Source of the DNA: Bacteroidetes bacterium GWF2_41_31
Lineage (GTDB): Bacteria; Bacteroidota; Bacteroidia; Bacteroidales; F082
Reading direction: 5' to 3'
Assembly: GCA_001769215.1 (NCBI GenBank)
Contig: MEOL01000009.1
Location: forward strand, 1-64,000
Length of the DNA: 64,000 bases
Below the pieces are notes generated by a model that was not told where the DNA came from, did no database searches, and was given only the letters and a program-made list of their open reading frames with translations. Position numbers and translations under genes: made by a program. Each line of letters starts with the position of its first letter. The stretch's first letter is position 1. Below, in pieces: positions 37,691 through 47,629 of the stretch.

Positions 37691-38749
37691 ATGATACGAT
37701 CTATCCAACTATTGCGTTTCCTTATCCTGCTGTTGCCGGGAAGTTTACTTTGGATATCTTGTGAACAAGCACCGTCAAAAGGGGCGTCTGGTTCAGCCAA
37801 TACGCTACAGGTCAATGCCCTGATATTGAAACCTCAGTATTTCGAGAGTCGTTTTATTGCAAATGCCAACCTGCTGCCTTATGAAGCAACGGAGTTAAAA
37901 GCACCCATCTCTGGAACCGTATTGTTTATCGACTTTGAAGAGGGTCAGAAAGTGCTGCAAGGACAACGTTTGATTCATATCGATGATCGGATTTGGAATG
38001 CACGTCTCAGGGGATTGAAAGCACAGATCAGCATCGCGAATAGCGAAGTTGAGCGAAATGCCTCACTGATTGAAGTTCAGGGTGTTAGTCAGGAAATAGT
38101 GGACAAGGCAATTGCCCGGATCGAAGAATTACAGGCCCAGATTGATGAACTTCAAATCAATATCAGTCTGGCCAATGTGTCGGCACCTTTTACTGGTAGG
38201 GTTGGGATGCGGGATTTTAGTCTTGGTTCCTATCTGGCACAGGGTCAAACAATTACGACCATTGTTCAGAATGACCGACTGAAAGTGGATTTTAAATTGC
38301 CCGGACGTTTTCTTCAAAACCTGAAAAAAGGCGAAACGATTAAAATGCTTTATCAGGGAGACACCCTGCACGCTACTTTGTATGCCATCGATCCAATGGT
38401 TGATCAGGATTCGAGAACGGTACAGGTGCGTGGTGTTATGGCCAATCCCAACGAGCAATATAGTCCCGGCGTTTTTGTGGAAGTCATTATTCCTATAAAC
38501 AAAGACTTTCAAGCCATGGTTGTGCCAAGCGAGGTCATTATCCCTGACCTGAATGCTCAAACCGTGTACGTGTATCGTCAGGGAAAGGCTCAGCGCCAAT
38601 TGGTGGAATTAGGTGGCCGTACAGATGTGAATGTGCAGATACTGAATGGACTGAATCCGGGCGACACCGTTATCACCACAGGTTTGATGGAAGTGAAAAA
38701 TAATTTACCTGTGGTGATTGGTCGTTTAGAAAATCAGACAGCCCTATGA
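37691..38749 (+). CDS. RND efflux periplasmic adaptor (membrane fusion protein), probable lipoprotein
   Basis: The 352-residue protein has an export signal ending LLWISC (Cys24, lipobox-like). A biotinyl/lipoyl hairpin half (ELKAPISGTVLFIDFEEGQK, ~75-94) is followed by a coiled-coil hairpin (~105-150) and the second lipoyl half (ISLANVSAPFTGRVGMRDF). Beta-barrel and membrane-proximal domains (GVFVEVIIPI, LNPGDTVITTGL) complete it. It connects the inner-membrane pump to TolC. Its stop overlaps the pump start (ATGA). Confidence 0.93.
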   Translation: MIRSIQLLRFLILLLPGSLLWISCEQAPSKGASGSANTLQVNALILKPQYFESRFIANANLLPYEATELKAPISGTVLFIDFEEGQKVLQGQRLIHIDDRIWNARLRGLKAQISIANSEVERNASLIEVQGVSQEIVDKAIARIEELQAQIDELQINISLANVSAPFTGRVGMRDFSLGSYLAQGQTITTIVQNDRLKVDFKLPGRFLQNLKKGETIKMLYQGDTLHATLYAIDPMVDQDSRTVQVRGVMANPNEQYSPGVFVEVIIPINKDFQAMVVPSEVIIPDLNAQTVYVYRQGKAQRQLVELGGRTDVNVQILNGLNPGDTVITTGLMEVKNNLPVVIGRLENQTAL

Positions 38750-41700
38750 CCCTGTCGGAACTGAGCATTAAGCGGCCAGTCCTGGCCACCGTGTTTGCGA
38801 TCGCCATCGTATTGTTCGGGGTGGTTGGTTTTATGTCGCTCGGTGTGAGGGAATATCCAAGTGTGGATCCTCCGGTGGTAACTGTTTCTACCAGTTATAC
38901 AGGCGCTAATGCCGACATTATCGAATCACAGATTACAGAACCTTTGGAAGAAGCCATTAACAGCGTGGCCGGTATCAAATCCTTAAGCTCCATCAGTACA
39001 GATGGACGCAGTACCGTCACCATCGAGTTTTTACCCGGTCTGGACCTTGACAATGCTGCCAACGATGTACGTGATAAGGTTTCACAAGCCATCCGAAGTC
39101 TTCCGCCCGATACGGATCCTCCTGTGGTTTCAAAGGCAGACGCAAACGCCCAGACCATCCTGACCATCACCGTACAAAGTGACCGACGCGATCTTCAGGC
39201 CTTGTCGAAGATTGGGAACGATATGTTCAAAGAGCGACTGCAGACTATTCCCGGGGTTAGCAGTATCAGGATTTGGGGTGAAAAGAAATATGCCATGCGC
39301 ATTGAACTCGATCCATCGAGACTGGAGTCCTATCATCTTACACCAACAGATGTAAAAAATGCGCTGCAAAATCAGAATGTGGAATTGCCGGCGGGACGGC
39401 TCGAAGGCAAACAAACCGAATTAACGGTAAGGACACTCGGACGTTTAAAGACTACCGAAGAATTTGAGAAACTCATTATCGCCCGCCAGGGAGACGCTTT
39501 GATTCGTTTGGAAGATGTAGGTGAAGCCAGACTTGGTGCTGAAAATGAGAGAAGTATGCTCTATGGCAATGGAGTGATCCCGATGATTGGTATCGCCCTG
39601 CAACCACAGCCCGGAGCTAACTATATCGAGATTGTTGACGAGGCTTACAGAAGGGTGGAGCAAATTAAAAAAGAAATGCCACCGGATATTTTTCTCAATG
39701 TAGCCCTTGATACTACCGTCAGTATCCGCAAAGCCATCAGCGAAGTTCAGGAAACCGTCCTCATGGCATTCGGACTGGTGTTACTGGTCATCTTCTTCTT
39801 CCTGAGAAGCTGGCGTACAACCATGATTCCCATCGTAGTGATCCCTATTTCTTTGATCGGTGTTTTTTCTATCCTTTATATTGCCGACTACTCCATCAAT
39901 GTGCTGACACTCTTGGGCGTGGTTCTTTCCACCGGCTTGGTAGTTGACGATGCCATCGTGGTGATGGAGAATATTTATTCAAAGGTGGAAGCAGGAATGA
40001 AACCTGTTCAGGCAGCTTTCAAGGGATCAAGAGAGGTATTTTTCGCTGTTATTTCAACTTCAGTCAGTTTGATAGCTGTATTTCTCCCCATTTTTTTCCT
40101 GCAAGGACTAACCGGGCGGTTATTCCGCGAGTTTGCCATGGTGGTGGCCGGGTCTATTCTTTTCTCCACTTTCGTATCCCTGAGCCTGACCCCGATGATG
40201 TCGTCTCTTATTCTGCGCAAAAGCGACCGAACAGGCAAGATAATGACCTTGTTTAAGAACATTGTCGACAGCATGAAGAATGGTTATGGAAATAGCCTGA
40301 AAGGATTCATGGAACACAGGTGGCTGGCTATTCCTGTGTTGGTTTTCGCCGCCGGGCTCATCTGGTTTTTCTATACTCTGCTTCCGAAAGAGCTTGCACC
40401 CATGGAGGATAAAAGCCGAATTCGAATCATGGCCACTGCACCGGAAGGCACTTCCTATGAGGCCATGGACACTTTTGAAAAGAAGTTGTTGTATTTGACC
40501 GATACCCTGAAGGATAAACAATTCATCCTGGGTGTTACTGCACCCTCTTTTGGTTCCTCCAATTCGGTAAATTCATCTTTCGTCAGGATATCGCTTCTGC
40601 CACCCTCGCAGCGTGAGAAAACACAAAAGGAATTTGCCCGTGAACTGAACGGGATACTGAAGAAATTTACTTTCGCGCAGACCTACGTTATTCAGGAACC
40701 GACTATCAGTGCCAGCCGTAGCGGCAATAGCCTTCCGGTTCAGTTTATTTTACAGGCACCAGATCTTCAAAGGCTTAAGGAAGTGATTCCTCAATTTATG
40801 GCCAAAGCGCAGGCTGATCCGGTTTTTGATTTTGTTACCATCGACCTGAAATTCAATAAGCCGGAATATACCGTGGATATCAACCGCAGCAAAGCCCTGG
40901 ATATGGGAGTGAGTGTGAAAGATATTGCCGAAACATTGCAAACCTATCTGAGCGAACAAAGAGTATCCTATTTTATTAGCGATGGTAAACAATATGATGT
41001 TATTGCCAGTGCCGCTAAAAACAACCGCAAAGAACCGGGGGACCTAGGAGGAATGACGGTGAGAAACAGGGCCGGGGATATGATCGCACTCAGTAACCTG
41101 GTTACACTGAATTTGGATAGCCGGCCACCACAGTTGCTACGTTACAACCGTTACGCGGCAGCCACCATTTCGGCTTCTACCACATCCGGCAAAACCATCG
41201 GCGATGGGATTGAAGCGATGCAAAAAATAGCCCACGAAACTTTGGATGAATCATTTACAACCAGTCTGGCAGGAAGTTCATCCGATTTTGCCGAGAGCTA
41301 TGGAAATATCCTGATCATTTTCCTTTTTGCCCTCATCCTGGTTTATCTTACCTTGGCAGGTCAGTTTGAGAGTTTCCGCGATCCGATGATCATCATGTTT
41401 ACCGTGCCGCTGGCCATGGCTGGTGCGCTGATGTCGCTGTTTTTCTTTGGACAAACCCTGAATATCTTCAGCCAGATAGGCATCATCGTGCTGATCGGTA
41501 TTGTTACCAAGAACGGCATCCTGATCGTGGAATTCGCGAATCAACGCCGCCATGCAGGATTGAGCACCAAAGACGCCGCCATCGATGCCGCCATTCAGCG
41601 TTTTCGCCCCATTCTGATGACCAGCATGTCGACCATTTTAGGAGCCTTGCCAATCGCGCTGGCATTGGGGGAATCGTCCACCAGCCGAATCCCCATGGGG

Positions 41701-41820
41701 ATTTCCATTATCGGAGGCCTGATCTTTTCACTGATCCTGACACTTTACGTTATTCCTGCTTTATATACTTATTTATCCGGAAAAATGAATGAAGAACATG
41801 TGGAAGATGAAACAAACTAA
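38746..41820 (+). CDS. RND multidrug efflux permease (HAE1 family)
   Basis: The 1024-residue proton-driven inner-membrane pump has the usual duplicated layout of 12 helices and two large periplasmic loops. The N-terminus LSELSIKRPVLATVFAIAIV is typical. The proton-relay Asp pair is in STGLVVDDAIVVMENIYSK (~401), and helix 11-12 motifs GIVLIGIVTKNGILIVEFAN and RPILMTSMSTILGALPIAL are intact. The substrate cannot be predicted. It is the middle gene of the adaptor-pump-TolC operon. Confidence 0.96.
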   Translation: MTLSELSIKRPVLATVFAIAIVLFGVVGFMSLGVREYPSVDPPVVTVSTSYTGANADIIESQITEPLEEAINSVAGIKSLSSISTDGRSTVTIEFLPGLDLDNAANDVRDKVSQAIRSLPPDTDPPVVSKADANAQTILTITVQSDRRDLQALSKIGNDMFKERLQTIPGVSSIRIWGEKKYAMRIELDPSRLESYHLTPTDVKNALQNQNVELPAGRLEGKQTELTVRTLGRLKTTEEFEKLIIARQGDALIRLEDVGEARLGAENERSMLYGNGVIPMIGIALQPQPGANYIEIVDEAYRRVEQIKKEMPPDIFLNVALDTTVSIRKAISEVQETVLMAFGLVLLVIFFFLRSWRTTMIPIVVIPISLIGVFSILYIADYSINVLTLLGVVLSTGLVVDDAIVVMENIYSKVEAGMKPVQAAFKGSREVFFAVISTSVSLIAVFLPIFFLQGLTGRLFREFAMVVAGSILFSTFVSLSLTPMMSSLILRKSDRTGKIMTLFKNIVDSMKNGYGNSLKGFMEHRWLAIPVLVFAAGLIWFFYTLLPKELAPMEDKSRIRIMATAPEGTSYEAMDTFEKKLLYLTDTLKDKQFILGVTAPSFGSSNSVNSSFVRISLLPPSQREKTQKEFARELNGILKKFTFAQTYVIQEPTISASRSGNSLPVQFILQAPDLQRLKEVIPQFMAKAQADPVFDFVTIDLKFNKPEYTVDINRSKALDMGVSVKDIAETLQTYLSEQRVSYFISDGKQYDVIASAAKNNRKEPGDLGGMTVRNRAGDMIALSNLVTLNLDSRPPQLLRYNRYAAATISASTTSGKTIGDGIEAMQKIAHETLDESFTTSLAGSSSDFAESYGNILIIFLFALILVYLTLAGQFESFRDPMIIMFTVPLAMAGALMSLFFFGQTLNIFSQIGIIVLIGIVTKNGILIVEFANQRRHAGLSTKDAAIDAAIQRFRPILMTSMSTILGALPIALALGESSTSRIPMGISIIGGLIFSLILTLYVIPALYTYLSGKMNEEHVEDETN

Positions 41821-43120
41821 CCTGCTGTTGCTGTTGGTTTTTATGTGTCTGATCTCCTCAGCACAGGAACCCTATAGTCTGCGTCAGATGATTGATAAGG
41901 TGCTGAGCGAAAACTACCAGGTAAAAATGGTCAGGATTGATGAACAGATGGATGCCAACAACAACACGCTTGGAAATGCAGGAATGCTGCCCGTCTTTAG
42001 CCTTCAGGGAGGGCAGAATGTAGGGTTTTACAACACCACCCAAAAACTTTCATCGGGAGATGTGAGGGAAGCATCAAACGCAAAAAATACCAGCCTGAGT
42101 GGGCTGGCCAGCCTGGAATGGATGGTATTTGATGGTTTCAGAATGTTCGCCATGAAAGACCAATTGGAATTGTTGGAAAAGATCGGTACGGTCAATACCC
42201 GGTTTTATATCGAACAGACCATAGCTGATGTCGCGATGTTATACCAACAGTTGATCGCCAGCAGACAGTTGCTTAAAAATGAACAGGCGGGATTGCGTGT
42301 TTCGGGTTTCAGGCTTAAAATCGAGGAACGTAAACTCGCGGTTGGATCGGGGGATGCCTTGCAATTTAATCAGGCCCTGGTTGATTTCAACGTCGATAGC
42401 CTTACCGTGCTCAATCGGCTTAGTATGATTAAGAGTCTGGAAGTTCAGACCAATTTTATGATGAATGTCGAACCTGCACTTTCGGTAACTACAGTGGATT
42501 CGGTGATCAGGTCTGCAGGACTTCCCGCACTCGATAGTTTAATTACAATGACGGAATCGGCTAACAGCGAAATTGAACAATCCACTCTTCAGGAAATGGT
42601 GGCAGAGACCAACGTTCGGGTACAACAGGCTTCTTTCTACCCCACGGTCGATCTCACCGGACAATATGCGTATACCTATACCACCAGTAAAATCGGTTAT
42701 GCAACTTCCAATAAAAATTACGGGCCGCTGGTGGGTGTAACGGTGCGTTTTAATTTGTTTGATGGCGGCAATGTGAAACGGTCGGTAAAAAATGCGGATC
42801 TGGCAGTACAACATGCAGGTATTGAAAAAGACAACACCTTGGCCCTGATCAGAAGTTCGATCACCGACCAGTATTTTCAGTGGCAGTCGTTACAACAGCA
42901 ATTGAAACTGGCCAGGGAAAACAGAGACGCAGCTCTGAAGTCGATGCAGGTGGCAGAATTACAGTATGAGAAAGGACTGATCGATGGGTATGATTTCCGC
43001 TTGACTCAGATTTCGGTCCTGAGAGCCGCCAATCAGGTTATTCAAACAGAACTGGCGATCAGTTTATTGGAGATCGCCTTACAGCGCCAATCAGGTGAGG
43101 TACTGAAAATTTATGGTTAA
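41807..43120 (+). CDS. TolC-family outer-membrane efflux protein
   Basis: Starting at ATG 41807 gives a clean signal peptide (MKQTNLLLLLVFMCLISSAQ); an upstream ATG at 41789 adds six polar residues. The mature part holds the two TolC repeats of long coiled-coil helices (LRQMIDKVLSENYQVKMVRI ... and SEIEQSTLQEMVAETNVRVQ ...) with short beta segments (PVFSLQGGQNVGFYN; VDLTGQYAYTYTTSK; VGVTVRFNLFDGG). It forms the outer-membrane exit duct of the pump. It overlaps the pump gene by 14 bp. Confidence 0.93.
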   Translation: MKQTNLLLLLVFMCLISSAQEPYSLRQMIDKVLSENYQVKMVRIDEQMDANNNTLGNAGMLPVFSLQGGQNVGFYNTTQKLSSGDVREASNAKNTSLSGLASLEWMVFDGFRMFAMKDQLELLEKIGTVNTRFYIEQTIADVAMLYQQLIASRQLLKNEQAGLRVSGFRLKIEERKLAVGSGDALQFNQALVDFNVDSLTVLNRLSMIKSLEVQTNFMMNVEPALSVTTVDSVIRSAGLPALDSLITMTESANSEIEQSTLQEMVAETNVRVQQASFYPTVDLTGQYAYTYTTSKIGYATSNKNYGPLVGVTVRFNLFDGGNVKRSVKNADLAVQHAGIEKDNTLALIRSSITDQYFQWQSLQQQLKLARENRDAALKSMQVAELQYEKGLIDGYDFRLTQISVLRAANQVIQTELAISLLEIALQRQSGEVLKIYG

Positions 43121-43205
43121 GCGGTAAAACTACCTCCAGAATTGGTTGTGCCAATCATCAATAAAATACAATTATTTAGCAGACCTATTTTAACCATAAA
43201 TTTTG

Positions 43206-43371
43206 TCTCAATTCCTTTTCACCCCAACCCTGAAGGGAGAATGAATTGAGAAAAAATTTATTAGGTGTATCGATATATCATACAATATCAACATATTGAT
43301 AACCTTTGTAAATCAACCTTTCCCTGAATCACCCTTTAGGGCAGGGGTAAAATGCAGGGAAAGGTTGATTT
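43206..43371. repeat. Two adjacent intergenic hairpins with CCCT-AGGG centres
   Basis: This falls in the 437-bp gene-free stretch 43121-43557. Hairpin 1 (43206-43251) has arms TCTCAATTC/GAATTGAGA around ACCCTGAAGGGAG. Hairpin 2 (43310-43371) has perfect 17-bp arms AAATCAACCTTTCCCTG and CAGGGAAAGGTTGATTT around ACCCTTTAGGGCAGGGGTAA. The centres resemble those at 5888 and 26931 while the arms differ. The rest of the gap shows nothing else recognisable. Confidence 0.6.
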
Positions 43372-43557
43372 GTAAATTAAACTAATACGGATGCTATATA
43401 ATTACAATAAAACAAGATTCTAACCGTAAAGTTTCAATTCGGGCTGTTTCAAAGCATCCTTTTTTACTAAATTTACTGCCAAATTGAGCTTTTAAGAAGT
43501 TCACACTTAACCGTTTCATGGAGATGGAACAAATTATTCATACATAGTGCCGATAGC

Positions 43558-44982
43558 ATGGTTGAAAAATTAAAGCAAGTTTATGACCCGGAAAGTTTCA
43601 AACGACTTGGATATGAGATTATTGATTTGTTGACCCATTATTTGGAAGAGGCTCATAACGAAAAGATCCCCGTAATGACCTGGCAGGAGCCTTCGGATCA
43701 ACTCGATTTCTGGAAGAACTATACATTGGGCAATAAACCACCGGTTTCTCTATTTAAAGAGATTATCGGGAAGTCCATTCACATACACCATCCAAAATAC
43801 ATGGGACATCAGGTATGTCCTCCTGCACCCGTTGCGGCTCTGGCAAGTCTGGTAAGCGCTTTCTTAAACAATGGAATGGCCATTTACGAAATGGGAGGTG
43901 CGGCAACGGCCATCGAAAAAGTGGTGGTGGACCTGATTGTACAAAAAGTTGGATATGGGGTTCGTGGCGATGGTTTCATTACATCGGGCGGAACCCTTGG
44001 TAATTTAACCGCCCTGTTAGCTGCCAGACAACTGTTGGTCAATTCAAACATCTGGGAAAACGGATTGGACGACAAAATCGGAGTAATGGTTTCAGCAGAA
44101 GCACATTATAGCGTCGACAGGGCCCTCCGGGTGATGGGATTTGGAGCAAAAGGCATCATTCGAATTCCGGTAGGGAAAAATTTCGCGATGCAAACCCAGT
44201 TGTTGAATGCCAATTATGAAAAGGCAAAGCAAGATGGAATACGGGTAATGGCCGTAGTGGGATGCTCACCTACAACTTCAACAGGGATGTTCGATGACCT
44301 GGAAGCCATAGCCGGATTTTGTAAAAAGGAAAAAATCTGGTTTCACGTGGATGCGGCCCATGGGGGAGGAGCTGTTTTTTCGGAAAAATACAAACACCTC
44401 CTGAAAGGGATTGATCAAGCTGATTCCATTGTGATTGATGGTCACAAGATGCTCATGACGCCCGGTATCATGACTTTTGTGTTGTTTAAAGAGAAAAATA
44501 ATTCTTATGCCACCTTCCACCAAAAAGCGCAGTACCTGCTGGCAAAAACAAAGGACGAGGAATGGTATAACATGGCGCGGCGAACGATGGAGTGCACCAA
44601 GCTCATGATGAGCATCAAGTTTTACTCCATTCTGCAATGTTATGGGGAAGAGGTGTTTGCACAATCGGTCGATTGTTTGTTTGACCTTGGTAAAGCATTG
44701 GCTTTAAAAATAAAGCAACGGAAGAATTTTGAGTTGGCCCTTGAACCGCAGTCAAATATCGTTTGTTTTCGCTTTCAAAAGCCCGGTATTTCAAATGATG
44801 AGTTAAATCTGATGAATAGCAATATCCGAAAAGAGATACTCGAAAAAGGTGAGTTTTATATCGTGCAGACTGCATTGAATGACCTGGTTTACCTGCGGAC
44901 AACCCTGATGAACCCTCAGACGGATGGTGGTGATTTGGAGGAACTTCTGAATGAGATTGAACGGATTGGTAATGGAAATTAA
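43558..44982 (+). CDS. PLP-dependent group II amino acid decarboxylase
   Basis: The 474-residue fold-type I enzyme has HHPKYMGHQVCPPAPVAALA, GFITSGGTLGNLTALLAAR, and the cofactor Asp and His in WFHVDAAHGGGAVFS. The Schiff-base lysine is in SIVIDGHKMLMTPG (~297). It belongs with glutamate, diaminobutyrate and aromatic-L-amino-acid decarboxylases; the usual aromatic-decarboxylase pattern is only partly matched, so the substrate is uncertain (L-2,4-diaminobutyrate or an aromatic amino acid are plausible). It stands alone. Confidence 0.88.
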   Translation: MVEKLKQVYDPESFKRLGYEIIDLLTHYLEEAHNEKIPVMTWQEPSDQLDFWKNYTLGNKPPVSLFKEIIGKSIHIHHPKYMGHQVCPPAPVAALASLVSAFLNNGMAIYEMGGAATAIEKVVVDLIVQKVGYGVRGDGFITSGGTLGNLTALLAARQLLVNSNIWENGLDDKIGVMVSAEAHYSVDRALRVMGFGAKGIIRIPVGKNFAMQTQLLNANYEKAKQDGIRVMAVVGCSPTTSTGMFDDLEAIAGFCKKEKIWFHVDAAHGGGAVFSEKYKHLLKGIDQADSIVIDGHKMLMTPGIMTFVLFKEKNNSYATFHQKAQYLLAKTKDEEWYNMARRTMECTKLMMSIKFYSILQCYGEEVFAQSVDCLFDLGKALALKIKQRKNFELALEPQSNIVCFRFQKPGISNDELNLMNSNIRKEILEKGEFYIVQTALNDLVYLRTTLMNPQTDGGDLEELLNEIERIGNGN

Positions 44983-45025
44983 CTCTTTTGTTTACACTAC
45001 TGGTGCGCGAATATTTCGTGTGCCC

Positions 45026-45372
45026 TTAATACAACAATTTGCAAATCATTCTGGCAACCAGGCTATGTTTTGTGTGAAGTTTGAGATAACGGAAATTGTT
45101 ACAGGTTAGGTTTTTGGTAGAGGCACGCGTTGAAAAAAACGCGCGCCAGAGTGGATGTAATCGTTGAAAGCCTGGCTTGGTGTCAACGGGAAAAAGGCCT
45201 AAACCTCCATGCATGGTGAAACTAACCTTTCAGGTTTTTTCCAACCTGAAAGGTTGATTCCCAATATCCATTGCCACGCGGCTTTAGCCCGTGACCCCTT
45301 AAATCCCGGAATTTCCTTGATTCGTCCTCGTTTGAGCGTAGCGGTAACGAGGATGCAAGAACAAAAAACCTC
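45026..45372. repeat. Long dispersed repeat, copy 1 (left border of islet)
   Basis: Positions 45031-45316 match 48431-48678 over most of their length, including GTTTGAGATAACGG, ACAGGTTAGGTTTTTGGTAG, AACGCGCGCCAGAGTG and the tail CCCTTAAATCCCGGAATT. Inside is a perfect hairpin AACCTTTCAGGTT/AACCTGAAAGGTT (45226-45257). A further module, GTAGCGGTAACGAGGATGCA and AGAACAAAAAACCTCC (to 45372), is also found next to copy 2 but on its other side. It fills the gene-free stretch 44983-45382. Confidence 0.8.
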
Positions 45373-45382
45373 CTAACAATAC

Positions 45383-46708
45383 TCAGAATCCTGCATCATG
45401 AAAGAGCATGTTTACGGAAAAATGATTTTCTGAATCTTTGATAAACAGAAGTGCAAGAAGCGGTATTGATTCGTAAGATTGTTTCGATTTGATTCCAAAA
45501 ACTACAATCGATGTTGTATTCTCAGGAATTGACATATCAAACGTGGGTTTTTCGAACGAAAAAACAAACTCTGAGCCCAATGCATCAACCATCAAATCAT
45601 AAAGTTGTTTATAAACATCAACTGCTTCTTCGTAGCTTTCTCCAGAATAAAACCTGCAATTACAGCCATTGCTTAAACTAAGTCCGCCTTCTGAAATGCT
45701 GCAATCATGTGCACCATCGGGTACCGGGCTTACCTCGAACCATGATGAACTCATGCTGAAAAGTCCTCCGTCAATTTCATGTTCTATCCCTTTAACACTG
45801 CTATAATTGTTAGGAATATCGTTGAAGATAGTTCGCAAGGCATTTGCAAAACTGGTAGTCTGGGCAGGTGTGCCAATCGAATAATAACGTGTTGCCTTTC
45901 CACCATTCACTCTGATGGTTAGCGTATATGTGTTTTCCGTTTCGGAATATGTTGAATATAGCTGCATGATGGCCGCTTCGAAACCATTGGGATATGTTTT
46001 GCCGATTTCGATGGTGTGACTCGCTGTTTTTTCAATCACTGTATTATAATAATAATCAGGGAAACAGGTTTGTATTTTAGAGATGATTTCGTCAGCAGCC
46101 GAATTCACTTCATCCGTATTGGAGAATGGTCCGAAATTAATGATACAACTCACGCCTAACGAATGTATCATGAATACTTTATCGGCACCGGGAATTACTA
46201 TTTTACTTTCATAATACCGACCTCCACCCGTTGTTTCTTTGCCCGCATATTGATTGGTGGTGTCCGAAGTATTATTAAAATCATAGGGTGCATCATTCAT
46301 GAGGATAGTTAGGGCAGTGCATAAATCATTATCAGTAACTGCCGACTGATAAAAGATGTCGGCATATTTATATTTTTTGCGTTCAATACTGAAATTGTAT
46401 GCCGATCCTTCGCGTTCGATAAGCAGATTCACTATTGAGCCTTCTTCGCCAACAATCATATTCACAACATTCTGTAAATCAATATCACGGGTGCTTTGCT
46501 CATCTACTTCCAGAATAAAATCACCTTCTAGCAAACCCGCTGACTGGGCAGAACCGTTTGGTACAAGCGCTAAAATCATTGGGATTTTATAGGCCCGTGT
46601 TGAGTCGAGTTGAAGCCGGACTCCTATTCCAACGTTTTCGCGAAGTTGGGCAAAGACGGCAAATGTGGCAAGGGTGAACAAACAAACAAGGAGAGATTTT
46701 TTACTCAT
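45383..46708 (-). CDS. Secreted PDZ-domain protein
   Basis: With the start at 46708 (MSKKSLLVCLFTLATFAVFA) the 441-residue protein has a proper signal peptide; the frame extends 13 codons further without adding sense. A PDZ domain occupies ~25-110 (GIGVRLQLDSTRAYKIPMIL, LVPNGSAQSAGLLEGDFILE, GEEGSIVNLLIERE). The rest is of unrecognised fold, rich in Asn, Ser, Thr and Tyr, with no protease triad, so it is probably a binding rather than catalytic protein. It lies in the repeat-bounded islet and is AT-richer than the housekeeping genes. Confidence 0.78.
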   Translation of the reverse strand: MSKKSLLVCLFTLATFAVFAQLRENVGIGVRLQLDSTRAYKIPMILALVPNGSAQSAGLLEGDFILEVDEQSTRDIDLQNVVNMIVGEEGSIVNLLIEREGSAYNFSIERKKYKYADIFYQSAVTDNDLCTALTILMNDAPYDFNNTSDTTNQYAGKETTGGGRYYESKIVIPGADKVFMIHSLGVSCIINFGPFSNTDEVNSAADEIISKIQTCFPDYYYNTVIEKTASHTIEIGKTYPNGFEAAIMQLYSTYSETENTYTLTIRVNGGKATRYYSIGTPAQTTSFANALRTIFNDIPNNYSSVKGIEHEIDGGLFSMSSSWFEVSPVPDGAHDCSISEGGLSLSNGCNCRFYSGESYEEAVDVYKQLYDLMVDALGSEFVFSFEKPTFDMSIPENTTSIVVFGIKSKQSYESIPLLALLFIKDSENHFSVNMLFHDAGF

Positions 46709-46782
46709 GATAGTTTTTTTTAGAAATAATGGACCATAATATTTCATGTTAAAATATTTGTTTATAGTGAGCTACTTATCGG

Positions 46783-47346
46783 TCATTCGTCTTTAAACAA
46801 ACGAACGCTAAAACCACAAGACGGATCTTTTGTACTAAAACTAACCCGATAAAAATCTGTATCGAAGTCGAAACTCCAGGGGTTGCCGTCTTCATCGGCA
46901 GACGAACTCCAAAATTCGGTGGTCGATCCCAGGCCGGTGAATGCGCTGCTGCTGTTACGTGAACCTCCAAATAAAGCATTAAATCCAAAATTTCCTGATT
47001 CGATAAGGTTTTCAAAAACAATTAAATGATCATCACCGGTATTTGCATACAATGCTTTCCATTCATCCTTAGTAGGTAAATGCCAGCCATTTGGTGCCAT
47101 GGTTTTTGCAGTTTCCCAATCGTACAAATAACCATATTTTGAAACATTGGTTTCATCACCATCAAACTTCCAACAATTACCATTTTGGGGTTTATATGCA
47201 AAATTTTCAGCCATCATTGTTTGTTTTCCAATGGTAACGACTTTGTAAACATGGCCATCACGTTCGTCCGTAAAGGTTTCAGTCACCTGCGAAAAACTCA
47301 GTAAATGAAGAAAAACAAATGAAAAAATAAGCTGTACACCTTTCAT
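46783..47346 (-). CDS. FISUMP domain exported protein
   Basis: The 187-residue protein has a signal peptide (MKGVQLIFSFVFLHLLSFSQ). It then shows the Fibrobacter succinogenes major paralogous domain: DGHVYKVVTIGKQTMMAENF, YGYLYDWETAKTMAPNGWHL, PTKDEWKAL, FGGSRNSSSAFTGLGSTTEF and WSSSADEDGN, ending SCGFSVRLFKDE. The domain is common in surface proteins of Bacteroidota and Fibrobacteres; its function is unknown. No sorting domain is attached. It lies upstream of the PDZ gene on the same strand. Confidence 0.9.
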   Translation of the reverse strand: MKGVQLIFSFVFLHLLSFSQVTETFTDERDGHVYKVVTIGKQTMMAENFAYKPQNGNCWKFDGDETNVSKYGYLYDWETAKTMAPNGWHLPTKDEWKALYANTGDDHLIVFENLIESGNFGFNALFGGSRNSSSAFTGLGSTTEFWSSSADEDGNPWSFDFDTDFYRVSFSTKDPSCGFSVRLFKDE

Positions 47347-47513
47347 TTTAATGTATTTAAATCTGAATATCGTTTATTTGAAATGACAATACGAATTGTA
47401 AATAATTACGAAAACAACGTTCGATATTTAATATTCTCAGGCAAATATAATAACTATTGAATATGTTTGAACTGAAAGTGAGATAATTGGAAGCAATAAG
47501 ACGACTCCCCCCC

Positions 47514-47541
47514 CCGCTCCCGCCAGTTTGTAACTGGTGGG
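47514..47541. repeat. REP-like palindrome upstream of RAYT gene
   Basis: CCGCCAGTTTGTAACTGGTGG is a near-perfect palindrome preceded by CCGCTCC. The same sequence lies in inverted orientation downstream of the transposase gene at 48333-48361. Confidence 0.75.
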
Positions 47542-47629
47542 ACTTGTCTTACTTATTCAACATAATTTGAGTAATGAATTGGCATGACAAAGAAAGTTTA
47601 TACCTTTAATCTTTTATAATGAATAATAA

